Shown piece after piece: positions 1 through 10,144 of a stretch of DNA of 51,882 nt (positions are counted from its first letter, which is position 1; each line of letters begins with the position of its first letter). This DNA comes from Thiohalocapsa sp. GTDB lineage: Bacteria > Pseudomonadota > Gammaproteobacteria > Chromatiales > Chromatiaceae. The stretch lies in the NCBI GenBank assembly GCA_021736785.1, contig JAIPFF010000040.1, positions 1 to 51,882 on the forward strand. The letters are read 5' to 3'. A model generated the notes under the pieces. The model did not search any database, was not told the origin of the DNA, and saw nothing but the letters and a program-made list of their open reading frames with translations. The translations under genes were made by a program, and so were the position numbers.

Positions 1-349
1 GCGCTTCGGCGGTTTCCGGCGCGGCCTCTGCCGCCGGCTGCTCTGCCACCTCGGCTTCGGCCGGAGCCTCGGCAGTTTCGGTGCTGTCCTCGGCCGGTGC
101 CGCCGCGGTGGCGGGTGCGGCCTCTGCCGGCGGCGGCGGTGCCGCTACCTGGACTGCACCGATCGGGGCCAGATTCTGCGATACCTGAGCGGGCGTCAGC
201 GTCGGATAGCCGGAAGCGGCGCCGCCGACAAATACGTACGTGGTGCCGATGATCAGAAACGCCACGGTGCCTTTCACCGCCAGCGTTCCAATGTCATCGG
301 TGGCAAGCGTCGAAAACTGCTTGCCGAGCCAGGACAATGCGTTACTCAC
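1..349 (-). CDS. Membrane-anchored protein, N-terminal part (cytochrome c5-like)
   Basis: The reading frame starts at a GTG (347-349) and runs off the left edge, so about 116 N-terminal residues are seen. An AGAGAGG ribosome site lies about 9 bases upstream. Residues 1-21 are polar, 22-44 form one hydrophobic segment, and a short region around 51-69 contains NLAPIGAVQVA. After that comes a low-complexity Ala/Pro/Glu linker. The NLAPIGxV segment resembles the stretch just before the linker or haem domain in membrane-bound cytochrome c5-type proteins, so a c-type cytochrome is the best guess. The haem motif would lie outside the window, so the function is unproven. The linker explains the strongly repetitive base composition at 1-140. 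Confidence 0.6.
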   Translation of the reverse strand, partial: MSNALSWLGKQFSTLATDDIGTLAVKGTVAFLIIGTTYVFVGGAASGYPTLTPAQVSQNLAPIGAVQVAAPPPPAEAAPATAAAPAEDSTETAEAPAEAEVAEQPAAEAAPETAEA

Positions 350-1062
350 AGTCGTATCCTCTCTTGCGGAAAACTCGGGCACTTTTCCAGGGTGCGGTCC
401 CTGCACCGTCGCGGGACTTCACTACACTGGGCATTCATTACTTCTTTACTTCGTCCTCATTAGCCGCGACCGCGCGGACTTGCCGCGAACCGGCGGCAAG
501 CCGAAGCTGTCCGCAGGTCGGGTCTTCCGCCGCGATCGACGCGCCGGTGCCGCGGACCGCCTCCGGCTGCGCCGCAACTCAGCAGCGAGGTGCATAGCGC
601 AACCCCGCCCTGTCGAGCCGGCACCACCGGCGAGCGAACGGGCATATCGCGACCCCATGCACATCGGCGGCGCGCCATTTGCTTCTGCGCTCCGTGGGCC
701 GCACGCAGACCGGTATCCGGAGACACCGAGCCGACTCGCCCTATGCGAACCTGGCATTTTACCAGCCCGCGGGAATCCATGACGACCCATGGCAAAGGGC
801 CGGTACACTGCCTGAATCACCGAAGGGTTTCAAGGAAATCCACACAGGGAAAACGCATTTGCCGGACCGTATTTCCGAATCAACCGCAAACCCCGGCAGC
901 GGTCCGCCGGCAACCGCCTGCGACGCAGTGCCCGGCCCTAGCCGTTTCGCCCGAGCGGAAATGTATCGACCGCACGGTGGCGCGAGTGCCGCGGTCAACG
1001 GGTCGTTGCTCTGCAGGCAATGGACCTTGCCGCCGGTGATCGTCGGGATGCAAGCATCCCGG
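350..1062. other. Intergenic stretch of about 700 bases without a convincing gene
   Basis: Several overlapping open frames exist here, but all are Arg/Pro/Ala-rich, lack ribosome sites and resemble no family I recognise. I read it as non-coding. The left end should hold the promoter of the leftward gene ending at base 1; a relatively A/T-rich patch lies at about 430-460. The right end contains the palindrome at 1044-1061. I see no tRNA, terminator with a T-run, or repeat array. Confidence 0.5.
1044..1061. repeat. Perfect 8-bp inverted repeat after the 54-aa gene
   Basis: CGGGATGC-AA-GCATCCCG sits one base beyond the TAA stop of the small leftward gene at 1063-1227. It could be a transcript-end hairpin, although no T-run follows on the minus strand, or a protein-binding palindrome. 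Confidence 0.5.
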
Positions 1063-1227
1063 TTAGGCATCGGACATCCGCACGGCAACCTTACCGGCCA
1101 CAGCCTTATTTGCGGTCGCCCCCTCGGGAATCCAGGCGCGGCCACGGAAATGCGGTTGCCGGCGAAGGGGCTCGCCGTTGATCGCAAGCGCCCGCAAGTC
1201 CCTCTCGGAGGCGACCCGGCGGATCAT
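1063..1227 (-). CDS. Small uncharacterised protein, 54 aa, translationally coupled
   Basis: The ATG at 1227-1225 overlaps the TGA of the upstream gene (1226-1224) in an ATGA arrangement, the usual sign of translational coupling. No separate ribosome site is seen. The product is basic, with no membrane segment or signal peptide, and contains LRALAINGEP, HFRGRAWIPEG and KVAVRM. This patterned sequence looks more protein-like than the random frames around it. I do not recognise a family. An alternative is that this frame is the C-terminus of the upstream protein separated by a one-base deletion; the clean ATGA overlap makes two coupled genes more likely. Confidence 0.42.
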   Translation of the reverse strand: MIRRVASERDLRALAINGEPLRRQPHFRGRAWIPEGATANKAVAGKVAVRMSDA

Positions 1228-1664
1228 TGCCCGGGCTGGCCGCCGACAGGCGCATGTACACCGTGGGCGGCCAGCCATTTCACGTCTAATTCCCAGTCGA
1301 CGCGCTCTACATCGGGCTGGGCCAGGACGAGCCCCTGTGCGCGTTTCTGATGGTCGATCAGGTCTTGCTGGGCCGCCAGCATGGCCGGATCATCCTGTGC
1401 CTTGCCGGCAACCCCGGGCTCGATGATCTCGAGGAAGCGCATGGCCGGCACCTTGAATGAGCGCGGCGTCGAAAGCGTCGCCGTGCCTTGCTCGACGTCG
1501 ACGACGCGGAACTGATACGGATAGTCGGAAAGCTGCGGATCCGCCTCGAGCATCTCGTTCAACTCCCAGACGCGCGGCTGCCAAACGGAAGAGGCCCACC
1601 AAGCGAGCAGCACCAATACGATGAGCGCGAGCACAATGCTGTAGTTGCGTGTAAAGCTGTCCAT
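1224..1664 (-). CDS. Single-pass membrane protein of unknown function, 146 aa
   Basis: I chose the internal ATG at 1664-1662 because the residues before it are Arg-rich and unlike protein. From there the product begins with MDSFTRNYS, followed by one strong membrane segment (about residues 8-27) ending in WWASSVW. The rest is a soluble domain with YPYQFRVVDV, LSTPRSF and a mixed-charge helical C-terminus containing DDPAMLAAQQ. This looks like a conserved hypothetical protein with an N-in membrane anchor and a periplasmic domain, but I cannot name the family. It overlaps the 54-aa gene downstream by 4 bases, so the two form an operon. Confidence 0.72.
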   Translation of the reverse strand: MDSFTRNYSIVLALIVLVLLAWWASSVWQPRVWELNEMLEADPQLSDYPYQFRVVDVEQGTATLSTPRSFKVPAMRFLEIIEPGVAGKAQDDPAMLAAQQDLIDHQKRAQGLVLAQPDVERVDWELDVKWLAAHGVHAPVGGQPGQ

Positions 1665-2033
1665 GGTCTTTAAACTCCGGTAACGGGCCCGTGTCGAGCC
1701 AATCGGGCCGATCGGGCCTTTGCGATACCGGTCACGTTGACCCATAAGGACTGCATAGCACCATAAAAATTATCAACTATTCGCAATTGCAGTCGGCAAG
1801 CATCAATCATGATGATCGATCCGTCGCGAGGGCCACCGCAAGCGACGCCCCGGAGACCGCCGCGCGGCGCCGGCGGCGTGCCGGCCGCCGGCGCCGGTGG
1901 CCGAGTGGCGCCTCGAGCGCCGAGTTCTCGAGAGCGGCCGCGAAACCGCGCCGCCCATGATCCACGGCCCATCGAAGCGGGTTCGGAGCGCGCCGATGAC
2001 CGGGCCGCGCACCTGCTCGGCGTCGCGGGATTC
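1665..2033. other. Intergenic stretch with an A/T-rich promoter-like segment
   Basis: Between the membrane-protein gene and the coiled-coil gene, both leftward, I find no plausible gene. Bases 1810-2033 are very G/C-rich, and all open frames there are Arg/Ala/Pro-rich. Bases 1755-1815 are clearly A/T-rich and carry the promoter-like hexamers listed separately. Confidence 0.5.
1770..1799 (-). promoter_or_regulatory. Possible promoter of the 1224-1664 gene
   Basis: On the minus strand TTGCCG (1799-1794) is followed after 18 bases by TGATAA (1775-1770), inside the only A/T-rich patch upstream of the gene. The match is weak and would imply a leader of about 100 bases. Confidence 0.28.
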
Positions 2034-2330
2034 TCAGCCCTTCGACGTGAACTTCGAGCGTGCCTCCTCGAACGCTTCGAGCCAGGCATGCCAAGCCTTT
2101 TCGCTACCCTTCGCGAAGGCATCCCAGGCCTCGCCGGCGCTATCCTGCATTTCCATGTATCGGCGCATCGCGTCGTCGCGTGTCTCGCGCATCTCCTGCA
2201 GTTGCTTGCGGTACTGGGCCTGCAAGTCGGCCTGCGTCTCGCGGGACTTCGCTTCGAGCTTGTCGATGTCGGCGTCCCACTCGTCCAGCTTGGCCTTAAG
2301 CTTGTCGAGATACTCTTGTCGCTCGCTCAT
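2034..2330 (-). CDS. Small coiled-coil protein, 98 aa
   Basis: The ATG at 2330 is preceded by GGAGGA about 7 bases upstream, so the earlier in-frame ATG at 2345 is unlikely. The product begins MSERQEYLDKLKAKLDEW and is almost wholly charged, with heptad-like Leu/Met/Ala spacing over residues 3-70 that predicts a long coiled coil. A Trp- and Ala-rich segment (AWDAFAKG, AWHAWLEAF) follows. There is no signal peptide or membrane segment. It resembles the short coiled-coil proteins annotated near the Sll1863-type stress-response group, common in proteobacteria with no biochemical role known to me. It diverges from the AI-2E-family permease at 2611. Confidence 0.8.
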   Translation of the reverse strand: MSERQEYLDKLKAKLDEWDADIDKLEAKSRETQADLQAQYRKQLQEMRETRDDAMRRYMEMQDSAGEAWDAFAKGSEKAWHAWLEAFEEARSKFTSKG

Positions 2331-2610
2331 CCGATCTTCCTCCAATGGCTGATGATGACCGCCGACGGATGCTCGGCGCTATCCGCCGCGGCGCCGTCAT
2401 TGTAGGCTAGTCGATGGGATCGGCGATATCGCGGTACGCGCGTTGCGAGGCCCGATTTCCGTTCCGACGAAATCGGCCGATCACGCGCTCGCGCAGTGCC
2501 CCCGGACCCGTCCCGGCCGCGTCGGCGGCGGGCACGCGCTCCGACGTCGAGCGGTCGACCCGCCCCGCCGGCGCCCCCGTGCAATGCAACCTGCATGAAG
2601 GAAGCCTCGA

Positions 2611-3807
2611 ATGAACCGGGAAACCATCAACAAATCGGTCCTGCTGGCTTTAGTGGCCGGGATCACGCTGCTGTTTCTCGCGATGATCCAGCAGTTTCTG
2701 ATCGCCATTTTCATGGCCGCATTGTTCGCCGCCATGACGCATCCGCTGTACCTCCGGCTCACCGATAGGTTCGGCGGCAACCGCTATCTCGCATCGTTCG
2801 TCAACCTCCTGCTGCTGCTGATCATGGTGTTGCTGCCGCTGCTGCTGCTTGCCGGCATCTTCATCGCGCAGGCCGTCGACGTCGGGCAATCGATCACGCC
2901 TGTTGTGGTCAAGTATCTGAGGGAGCCCGGCCAGTTCACGGCCTGGGTGCGCAACCTGCCCTTCTACGAGGAACTGATGCCGTACGAGAGCCTGCTGCGC
3001 GCAAAGGCGGCGGAATCCATCGAGGCGGTCGGGGCGTTGCTGGTGGGAGGATTGTCGACGTTCGCGCTCGGCACCGCGCAATTCCTTTTTATGGTGCTGG
3101 TGTTCTGCTACACGCTGTTTTTCTTTCAGATCGATGGCAAGCGGGTTGTACACACGATCCTCTACTACCTGCCCCTGCAGGATCGCGACGAGCGCCTGAT
3201 GCTAGACAAATTTACGTCGGTGACGCGGGCCATGGTGAAGGGCACGCTGCTGATCGGGCTGCTGCAGGGCACGTTGGCCGGTATCGCCTTCGCCGTTGCC
3301 GGCGTCGACAACGCCGTCTTCTGGGGCACTGTCATGGCGGTATTGTCGATCGTGCCCGGGATCGGATCGGCGGTGGTGTGGGTGCCGGCATCGGCGATCC
3401 TGATGTTTCAGGGCAATGTCTTCGCCGGTGTGGGCCTCGCCGTTTTCTGCGCGCTCGTAGTGGGCAGCGTGGACAATCTGTTGCGCCCGGTGCTGGTGGG
3501 CAAAGACACCAACATGCACGAGCTGATGATCTTTTTCGGCACGCTCGGCGGCCTGTTCATGTTCGGCGTCAGCGGCCTGCTGATCGGACCGCTGATCGCG
3601 TCGTTGTTTTTGACGCTCTGGGAAATCTACGGGGTGGCATTCAAGGACATTCTGCCGGAGGTCGGACCGCACGCGGCGGATGCGCAACAAAGCGGCGACA
3701 GCGATGAAGGACTGCTGCTGGAGCCGGAGCCGGAACCTGAGATTGCAGATGGCGGGACCGATGCAGGCGAGACAGCTGCCGGCACCGACGGCCGCAACGC
3801 GGGATAG
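2611..3807 (+). CDS. AI-2E-family membrane permease (first copy)
   Basis: This 398-residue integral membrane protein has the layout of the AI-2E/PerM family: two N-terminal hydrophobic segments (about 8-40), another at 55-85, a soluble amphipathic region (90-140), then a membrane block from about 145 to 345. The family-typical KGTLLIGLLQGTLAG, GxGSAVVWVP and LVGKDTNMHELMIFFGTLGG segments are visible. AAGGAAG lies about 9 bases before the ATG. Family members export small molecules or act in Na+/H+ exchange, so the substrate cannot be named. The C-terminal 45 residues are an unusual acidic Glu/Pro/Gly tail. The gene stands alone, followed by about 260 bases without a gene. Confidence 0.88.
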   Translation: MNRETINKSVLLALVAGITLLFLAMIQQFLIAIFMAALFAAMTHPLYLRLTDRFGGNRYLASFVNLLLLLIMVLLPLLLLAGIFIAQAVDVGQSITPVVVKYLREPGQFTAWVRNLPFYEELMPYESLLRAKAAESIEAVGALLVGGLSTFALGTAQFLFMVLVFCYTLFFFQIDGKRVVHTILYYLPLQDRDERLMLDKFTSVTRAMVKGTLLIGLLQGTLAGIAFAVAGVDNAVFWGTVMAVLSIVPGIGSAVVWVPASAILMFQGNVFAGVGLAVFCALVVGSVDNLLRPVLVGKDTNMHELMIFFGTLGGLFMFGVSGLLIGPLIASLFLTLWEIYGVAFKDILPEVGPHAADAQQSGDSDEGLLLEPEPEPEIADGGTDAGETAAGTDGRNAG

Positions 3808-4065
3808 CGCGGCGGTCACGAGGCAGGGCAACGAAGCGCTCCGACACGAACAATGGCCTGCGGCGCGGAACCGAAGTACCCACGTCGAGCGGGACGGATG
3901 TCGACCGGGCAGCGCGGCCGGCGGCGGATCAAGCCCCGGAGCGGTCATCCCCGCCGCTACCGCACGCTTCCCCTCGGCTCCGGGGACTCGGACGGCACGG
4001 GGTCGTGAAAGTCTGCTGCACGGCGGCGGCCGTCAACGCCTTCGTCGTGTCGACAGACGCCGCCC

Positions 4066-4485
4066 TCAAAGCATCCCGAGCGCCAACAACGCCTCTTCGG
4101 ACATCTTCTCCTGGCTCCAGGGCGGATCCCAGACCAACTCGACCTCGACCTCTCCGACGCCCTCGACCGTCTTCACGGCGTCCTTGACCATGACCGGCAT
4201 CATGCCCGCCACCGGACAGGCAGGCGCGGTCAGTGTCATGTCGACGGCCACATCGCCGTTATCCGCGATGTCGATGCTGTAGATCAGCCCCAGGTCGTAG
4301 ATGTTGACCGGAATTTCGGGATCGTGCACCCGGCGTAGAGCCGCGATGATCGGTTCGCGCAGCTCTTCGGGCTGCATCCGCTCGACCACGACCTCCGCGA
4401 CATCCCCGTTTCGCGCATCGTCGTCGCGGTCGATCCCCTCTTTCGCACCGGCTCCGAAGCCGGCAAATCGAGCGAGTCTGTTCAT
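4066..4485 (-). CDS. sufT: SufT-type Fe-S assembly protein (DUF59/MIP18 fold)
   Basis: The 139-residue product starts at ATG 4485-4483 with AAGGTGG upstream. After about 40 variable residues it has a DUF59 domain: EELREPIIAALRRVHDPEIPVNIYDLGLIY, shortened here to its key residues DPEIPVN and YDLGLIY, then TAPACPVAGMMP with the conserved Cys, and WDPPWSQEKMSEEAL near the end. This is the SufT/PaaD-like family that helps mature Fe-S proteins. It is the last gene of the leftward suf group, 83 bases after sufD, in keeping with its usual place at the end of suf operons. Function is inferred from family and context. Confidence 0.9.
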   Translation of the reverse strand: MNRLARFAGFGAGAKEGIDRDDDARNGDVAEVVVERMQPEELREPIIAALRRVHDPEIPVNIYDLGLIYSIDIADNGDVAVDMTLTAPACPVAGMMPVMVKDAVKTVEGVGEVEVELVWDPPWSQEKMSEEALLALGML

Positions 4486-4568
4486 TGAGGAACCACCTTC
4501 ACTGCAATCGGGCCATTGCCCGGGATTGTATCGTTCGAGTGCGCGCCCGATGCGCGCGGCGGCCGGCG

Positions 4569-5923
4569 TCAGATCGGCGCCTGCTCCAAGCGCTGCCCAA
4601 CCTGCTCCGCGACGTAGTCCTGCAGGGCCTGATTGCCGAGCGCGTCGATGATCTCGCCGGCGAATCCAAGGCACAGCATGCGCCGGGCAATCGGCGCGGA
4701 AATGCCCCGAGAGCGCAGATAGAACAACATTTCCGGCTCGATTTGGCCGACGGTCGTGCCATGGCTGCACTTGACGTCGTCGGCGTAGATCTCGAGCTGC
4801 GGCTTGGTGTCGACCTCGGCGCTGTCGGACAGGATCAGATTACGATTCGACATGGCCGCATCGGTCTTTTGGGCGTCTTGCGCCACGTAGACCAATCCGT
4901 CGAACACCGCTTTACCCTTGCCGTGGACGATACCCTTGAACGTCTCCCGGCTGGAACAGTTGGGCAGCGCGTGCCTGACGTCCATGTGGTAGTCGATCAG
5001 TTGCTTGTCGCCCGCCAGATAGAGGCCGACCAAATCGCACTCGGCGTGCTCGCCGGCAAAACGCATGATCAAGTCGGTACGCGCCCATGCCCCGCCCAAG
5101 CCGATGTTGACGCCGTGGTAGCGGCTGTTCTCGCCTTGGCGCAGATACAATCCGGTGATATGAAACGCATTCGGGCTCTCGGACTGGAGGCGGCGATGCT
5201 TGAGGATCGCATCCCGCCCGAGCGCGATCTCGAGCACCGAGTTGGTGCAGTAGAGCGATTCCCCGAGGCTCACGTAACGCTCGATCAACTCGGCCTGCGC
5301 ACCATCGCCCAAACGCACCAGGTGTCGCGGCTGCGCAACCCGCGGCTCATCCATTCCGACGGACAGATGAATGACCTCGATCGGCCGCTCCACCACGGCG
5401 CCGCGCTCGAGCAGCATGACCAGGCCGTCGTCCATGCCGGCGGTGTTCAGCGACGCGAACACGTGACTGCCTTCGCCGGCAATCCGCGTCAGCAGATCTT
5501 CCAGGGCGTCGGGATCCTGCGCCAGCGTCTCGCGCAGGCCGCCGACACGCACGCCCTTCGGCAGATCGTCCGTAACACACAGCTCCGGCGCGTAGCGGCC
5601 GTTGACCAGCACGATCCGGTGGGCGTCGAGCCCGGGGACCAGCACGTCCTCGAGGTCATCGGCGACGACCGCCGTCAGCGGCTCGTCCACCGGTCGAAAA
5701 TCCTGCTCGATCAGGGACCGCAGCCCGGTGTAACGCCAGCCCTCGGTCTTCGCCGTGGGCGCGCCTTGCCCGCGCACTCGCGCCAGAGCATCGGTGCGCT
5801 CGCGCGCGAGCCAAGACAAGCCGCCGGCGACCGCGTCGATGTCGTCACCGGTGCCGCGCAGCCAGCCGTCGAACGGGCCGGGCTGCGCTTGCGGCTCGGT
5901 GGCGATGTTCTTTGCCGCCGCGC

Positions 5924-5927
<4 letters not shown>
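4569..5927 (-). CDS. sufD: SufD, Fe-S cluster scaffold subunit
   Basis: This 452-residue protein forms the SufBC2D scaffold with SufB and SufC. The N-terminal helical part contains KTEGWRYT, typical of SufD. The C-terminal beta-helix region carries CSHGTTVGQ near residues 387-395, including the His matching the functionally important SufD histidine, then FYLRSRGI and a C-terminal helical domain. The ATG at 5927 overlaps the stop of sufC by 4 bases (ATGA), indicating translational coupling. It is slightly longer than E. coli SufD, within the family range. Downstream is sufT rather than sufS. Confidence 0.97.
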
Positions 5928-6676
<749 letters not shown>

Positions 6677-6703
6677 TCTGATACTCCGAGTCATTCGAGG
6701 CGC

Positions 6704-6719
6704 CGCCGCCGCGGCGGCG
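6704..6719. repeat. GC-only palindrome in the sufB-sufC gap
   Basis: CGCCGCCGCGGCGGCG is a perfect 16-base palindrome in the 75-base gap between the sufB stop and the sufC start, ending 27 bases before the sufC ATG. In the transcript it could form a hairpin that protects the mRNA or affects sufC translation. There is no T-run, so it is not a classic terminator. Confidence 0.5.
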
Positions 6720-6751
6720 CAAATTGTTTGTTTAACCGCGGGGCCGGTCGA

Positions 6752-8218
<1,467 letters not shown>

Positions 8219-8253
8219 CGCATGCTCCGATTAACTGAGTGCTTTACTTGGTT

Positions 8254-8281
8254 ATTGTACGGCGCGGACGCGCCGATTCAA
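8254..8281 (-). promoter_or_regulatory. sufB promoter
   Basis: On the minus strand TTGAAT (8281-8276) and TACAAT (8259-8254) are 16 bases apart. Transcription would start near 8247 and give a leader of about 28 bases that includes the sufB ribosome site. The spacer is itself a near-perfect palindrome, listed separately. Confidence 0.65.
8260..8275. promoter_or_regulatory. Palindrome filling the sufB promoter spacer (candidate operator)
   Basis: CGGCGCG-GA-CGCGCCG occupies exactly the 16 bases between the -35 and -10 hexamers of the sufB promoter. A dimeric regulator bound here would block RNA polymerase or reshape the promoter. The sequence matches no regulator motif I know, and G/C palindromes are frequent in this genome. 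Confidence 0.45.
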
Positions 8282-8375
8282 GTCCTAATCCGGACAAATC
8301 GCCCTGTGGTGTCGCGGGGATACGGCCTAGATCCTTCCCCGTCACCGGAGTTTCAAGGGGGGCGCCCGCGCTCGG

Positions 8376-8425
8376 GGACAACGATTGATGGTGGACAATA
8401 GGAATTGTTCGCATTATCGTTGTCC
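8376..8425. promoter_or_regulatory. Nested inverted repeats between sufB and fbpA (candidate iron/redox operator)
   Basis: GGACAACGAT (8376-8385) and ATCGTTGTCC (8416-8425) form a perfect 10-bp inverted repeat. Nested within it, GGACAAT (8393-8399) and ATTGTTC (8404-8410) form a second pair with one mismatch. Four GGACAA-like half-sites are thus arranged symmetrically. The minus strand also reads GATAATGCGAACAATT, a partial match to the Fur box. The site lies between divergent Fe-S assembly and iron-import genes. The regulator is unknown. Confidence 0.55.
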
Positions 8426-8639
8426 TCTTGGCATTTTGCTCGACGGTTCCCGAGCATCCGCGCCGAGGCATCGCATCCCTTCGCGGAGGACGTATACGGA
8501 TGAGGCGCCGGCATACCGCGGGGCAGCGCCGACGCGCCTCGGTCCGAGTCGACGGACCGCCTAGCGCGCGGCTCGGCGAGACGAAAAAAACTTGGCTCGA
8601 TAGATCGATCATCTTTTACAACAGCAGGAGTGTCATACA

Positions 8640-9698
8640 GTGAAAGCACGCAAGAGCACAGCATTTCCGAAACTCGCACTGGCGGCCGCGGCCGTCGCCA
8701 CGGTCCTGTCCGTCCCCGGCATCGCCGCCGCGGCCGAGGAGGTGAATCTCTACTCGGCGCGCAAGGAAGCCTTGATCAAGCCGTTGCTCGATCGTTTCAC
8801 GGAAGAAACCGGCATTGAGGTGAACTTGGTCACGGGCAAGGCCGATGCGCTGCTGCAGCGACTGATCAGCGAGGGTGCGAACAGCCCCGCGGATCTGCTG
8901 CTGACCGTGGATGCCGGCAATCTTCACCGCGCCAAGGAAGCCGGCGTGACACAGGAGATCGCGTCGGAGACGCTGACCGAAGCAGTGCCCGCAACCTACC
9001 GCGATCCCGAAGGACACTGGGTCGGCCTCTCGCTGCGCGCTCGTCCCATCATGTACGTCGAGGGCGAGGTCGATCCCGCCGAGTTGTCCACCTACGAAGA
9101 CTTGGCCGATCCCAAATGGAAGGGCCGCATCTGCATCCGCTCTTCAAGCAATGTGTACAACCAATCGCTGGTCGCGTCGATGATCGTCGCCGACGGTCTC
9201 GCGGACACCGAGCAGTGGGCGCAGGGCATCGTAGAGAACATGGCGCGCCCGCCGCAGGGCGGAGACCGCGACCAAATCAAAGCCGCGGCAGCCGGTCAAT
9301 GCGATATCGCAATCGCAAACACCTACTATCTGGCGGGTATGTTGAAGTCGAACGATCCCGCCGAGCAAGACCCGGCCGGCAAAATCGCCGTTTTTTGGCC
9401 GAATCAGCCCGGCTCCGGCAACGAGCGGGGGACGCACGTCAACATCAGCGGCGCGGCGGTCACCCAGTCGGCCCAGAACAAGGAGGCGGCTGTCAAGCTG
9501 GTCGAATTCCTGGTCAGCCCCGAGTCGCAGCAATGGTACGCCGAAACGAATGGCGAATACCCGGTCCGCGAGGGTGTAGAAGCCAGCCCGGTGCTGCAGG
9601 CGTGGGGTGATTTCAAGGCAGACGACCTGAACCTGTCCTCGCTCGGCGAGTTGAACGACGCGGCGGTCCGTTTGATGGATCGCGCCGGCTGGAAGTAA
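8640..9698 (+). CDS. fbpA: FbpA, periplasmic ferric-iron binding protein
   Basis: The 352-residue product begins at GTG 8640 with AGGAG about 10 bases upstream. A signal peptide (residues 1-32, ending GIAAAA before EEVNLYSARK) sends it to the periplasm. The mature protein has the FbpA/FutA fold: VNLYSARKE at the start, GKADALLQRL, SLRARPIMYV, and NTYYLAGML with the paired Tyr229-Tyr230 that bind Fe3+ in this family. It captures ferric iron and hands it to the FbpB permease. About 450 bases separate it from fbpB, so it may be transcribed partly alone, as is common for binding proteins needed in excess. It diverges from sufB. Confidence 0.95.
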   Translation: MKARKSTAFPKLALAAAAVATVLSVPGIAAAAEEVNLYSARKEALIKPLLDRFTEETGIEVNLVTGKADALLQRLISEGANSPADLLLTVDAGNLHRAKEAGVTQEIASETLTEAVPATYRDPEGHWVGLSLRARPIMYVEGEVDPAELSTYEDLADPKWKGRICIRSSSNVYNQSLVASMIVADGLADTEQWAQGIVENMARPPQGGDRDQIKAAAAGQCDIAIANTYYLAGMLKSNDPAEQDPAGKIAVFWPNQPGSGNERGTHVNISGAAVTQSAQNKEAAVKLVEFLVSPESQQWYAETNGEYPVREGVEASPVLQAWGDFKADDLNLSSLGELNDAAVRLMDRAGWK

Positions 9699-10144
9699 CC
9701 GCGCAAGACGACGGCGCATCATCGAACCCCCTCACGGCGCGTCCAGGGGCTGCGAAGGTGCTGCCGTCTTGGCGGACACCCGCCTGCACCGCGCGGCCAC
9801 CGGCCCGCGGCCCGACGGCCGTTCCGCCGGGCCAACGTGGAAAACGCTCCCGACCGAGTACTCGGCTTGAACCTTTCCGGCCCGCTTCGTGGTTCAATAG
9901 AGCACTGCGCCCCGGCCGCGGGTGTCGCGGATGCCCGTTCGAACGCCGACACGATCGCAGAACCGTCGGTGCGTCGGCAGCGCTTCACGGTGTACCCGCC
10001 CCGAGCGCGCCGTCACGGGCCACCCGCCGAAGCTGGCTCCGAGCGGACACCGCCGGCGTATCGACATGAAGCGTTGCGCCGTCCCGAATCGCTCGACCCG
10101 TGACCCGGCCTTTGACTCGACGCCGACCGCCCCGGAATCCCAAC
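9699..10144. other. Long fbpA-fbpB gap with two palindromic elements
   Basis: No plausible gene is seen. Two elements stand out. CCGAGTACTCGG (9854-9865) is a perfect 12-base palindrome. TTGAACC (9867-9873) and GGTTCAA (9891-9897) form a perfect inverted repeat across 17 bases. These could be an operator for a separate fbpBC promoter or a hairpin limiting read-through from fbpA. No T-run follows. Confidence 0.45.

Noticed and set aside
1-140. Simple tandem repeat at the left edge
   Set aside because: The repetition comes from the Ala/Pro/Glu linker codons of a coding frame, not from a true repeat array.
8590-8630. Second Fur-like site near GATAGATCGATCATC before fbpA
   Set aside because: It is mostly a GATC-type palindrome with a poor match to the Fur consensus; too weak to list.
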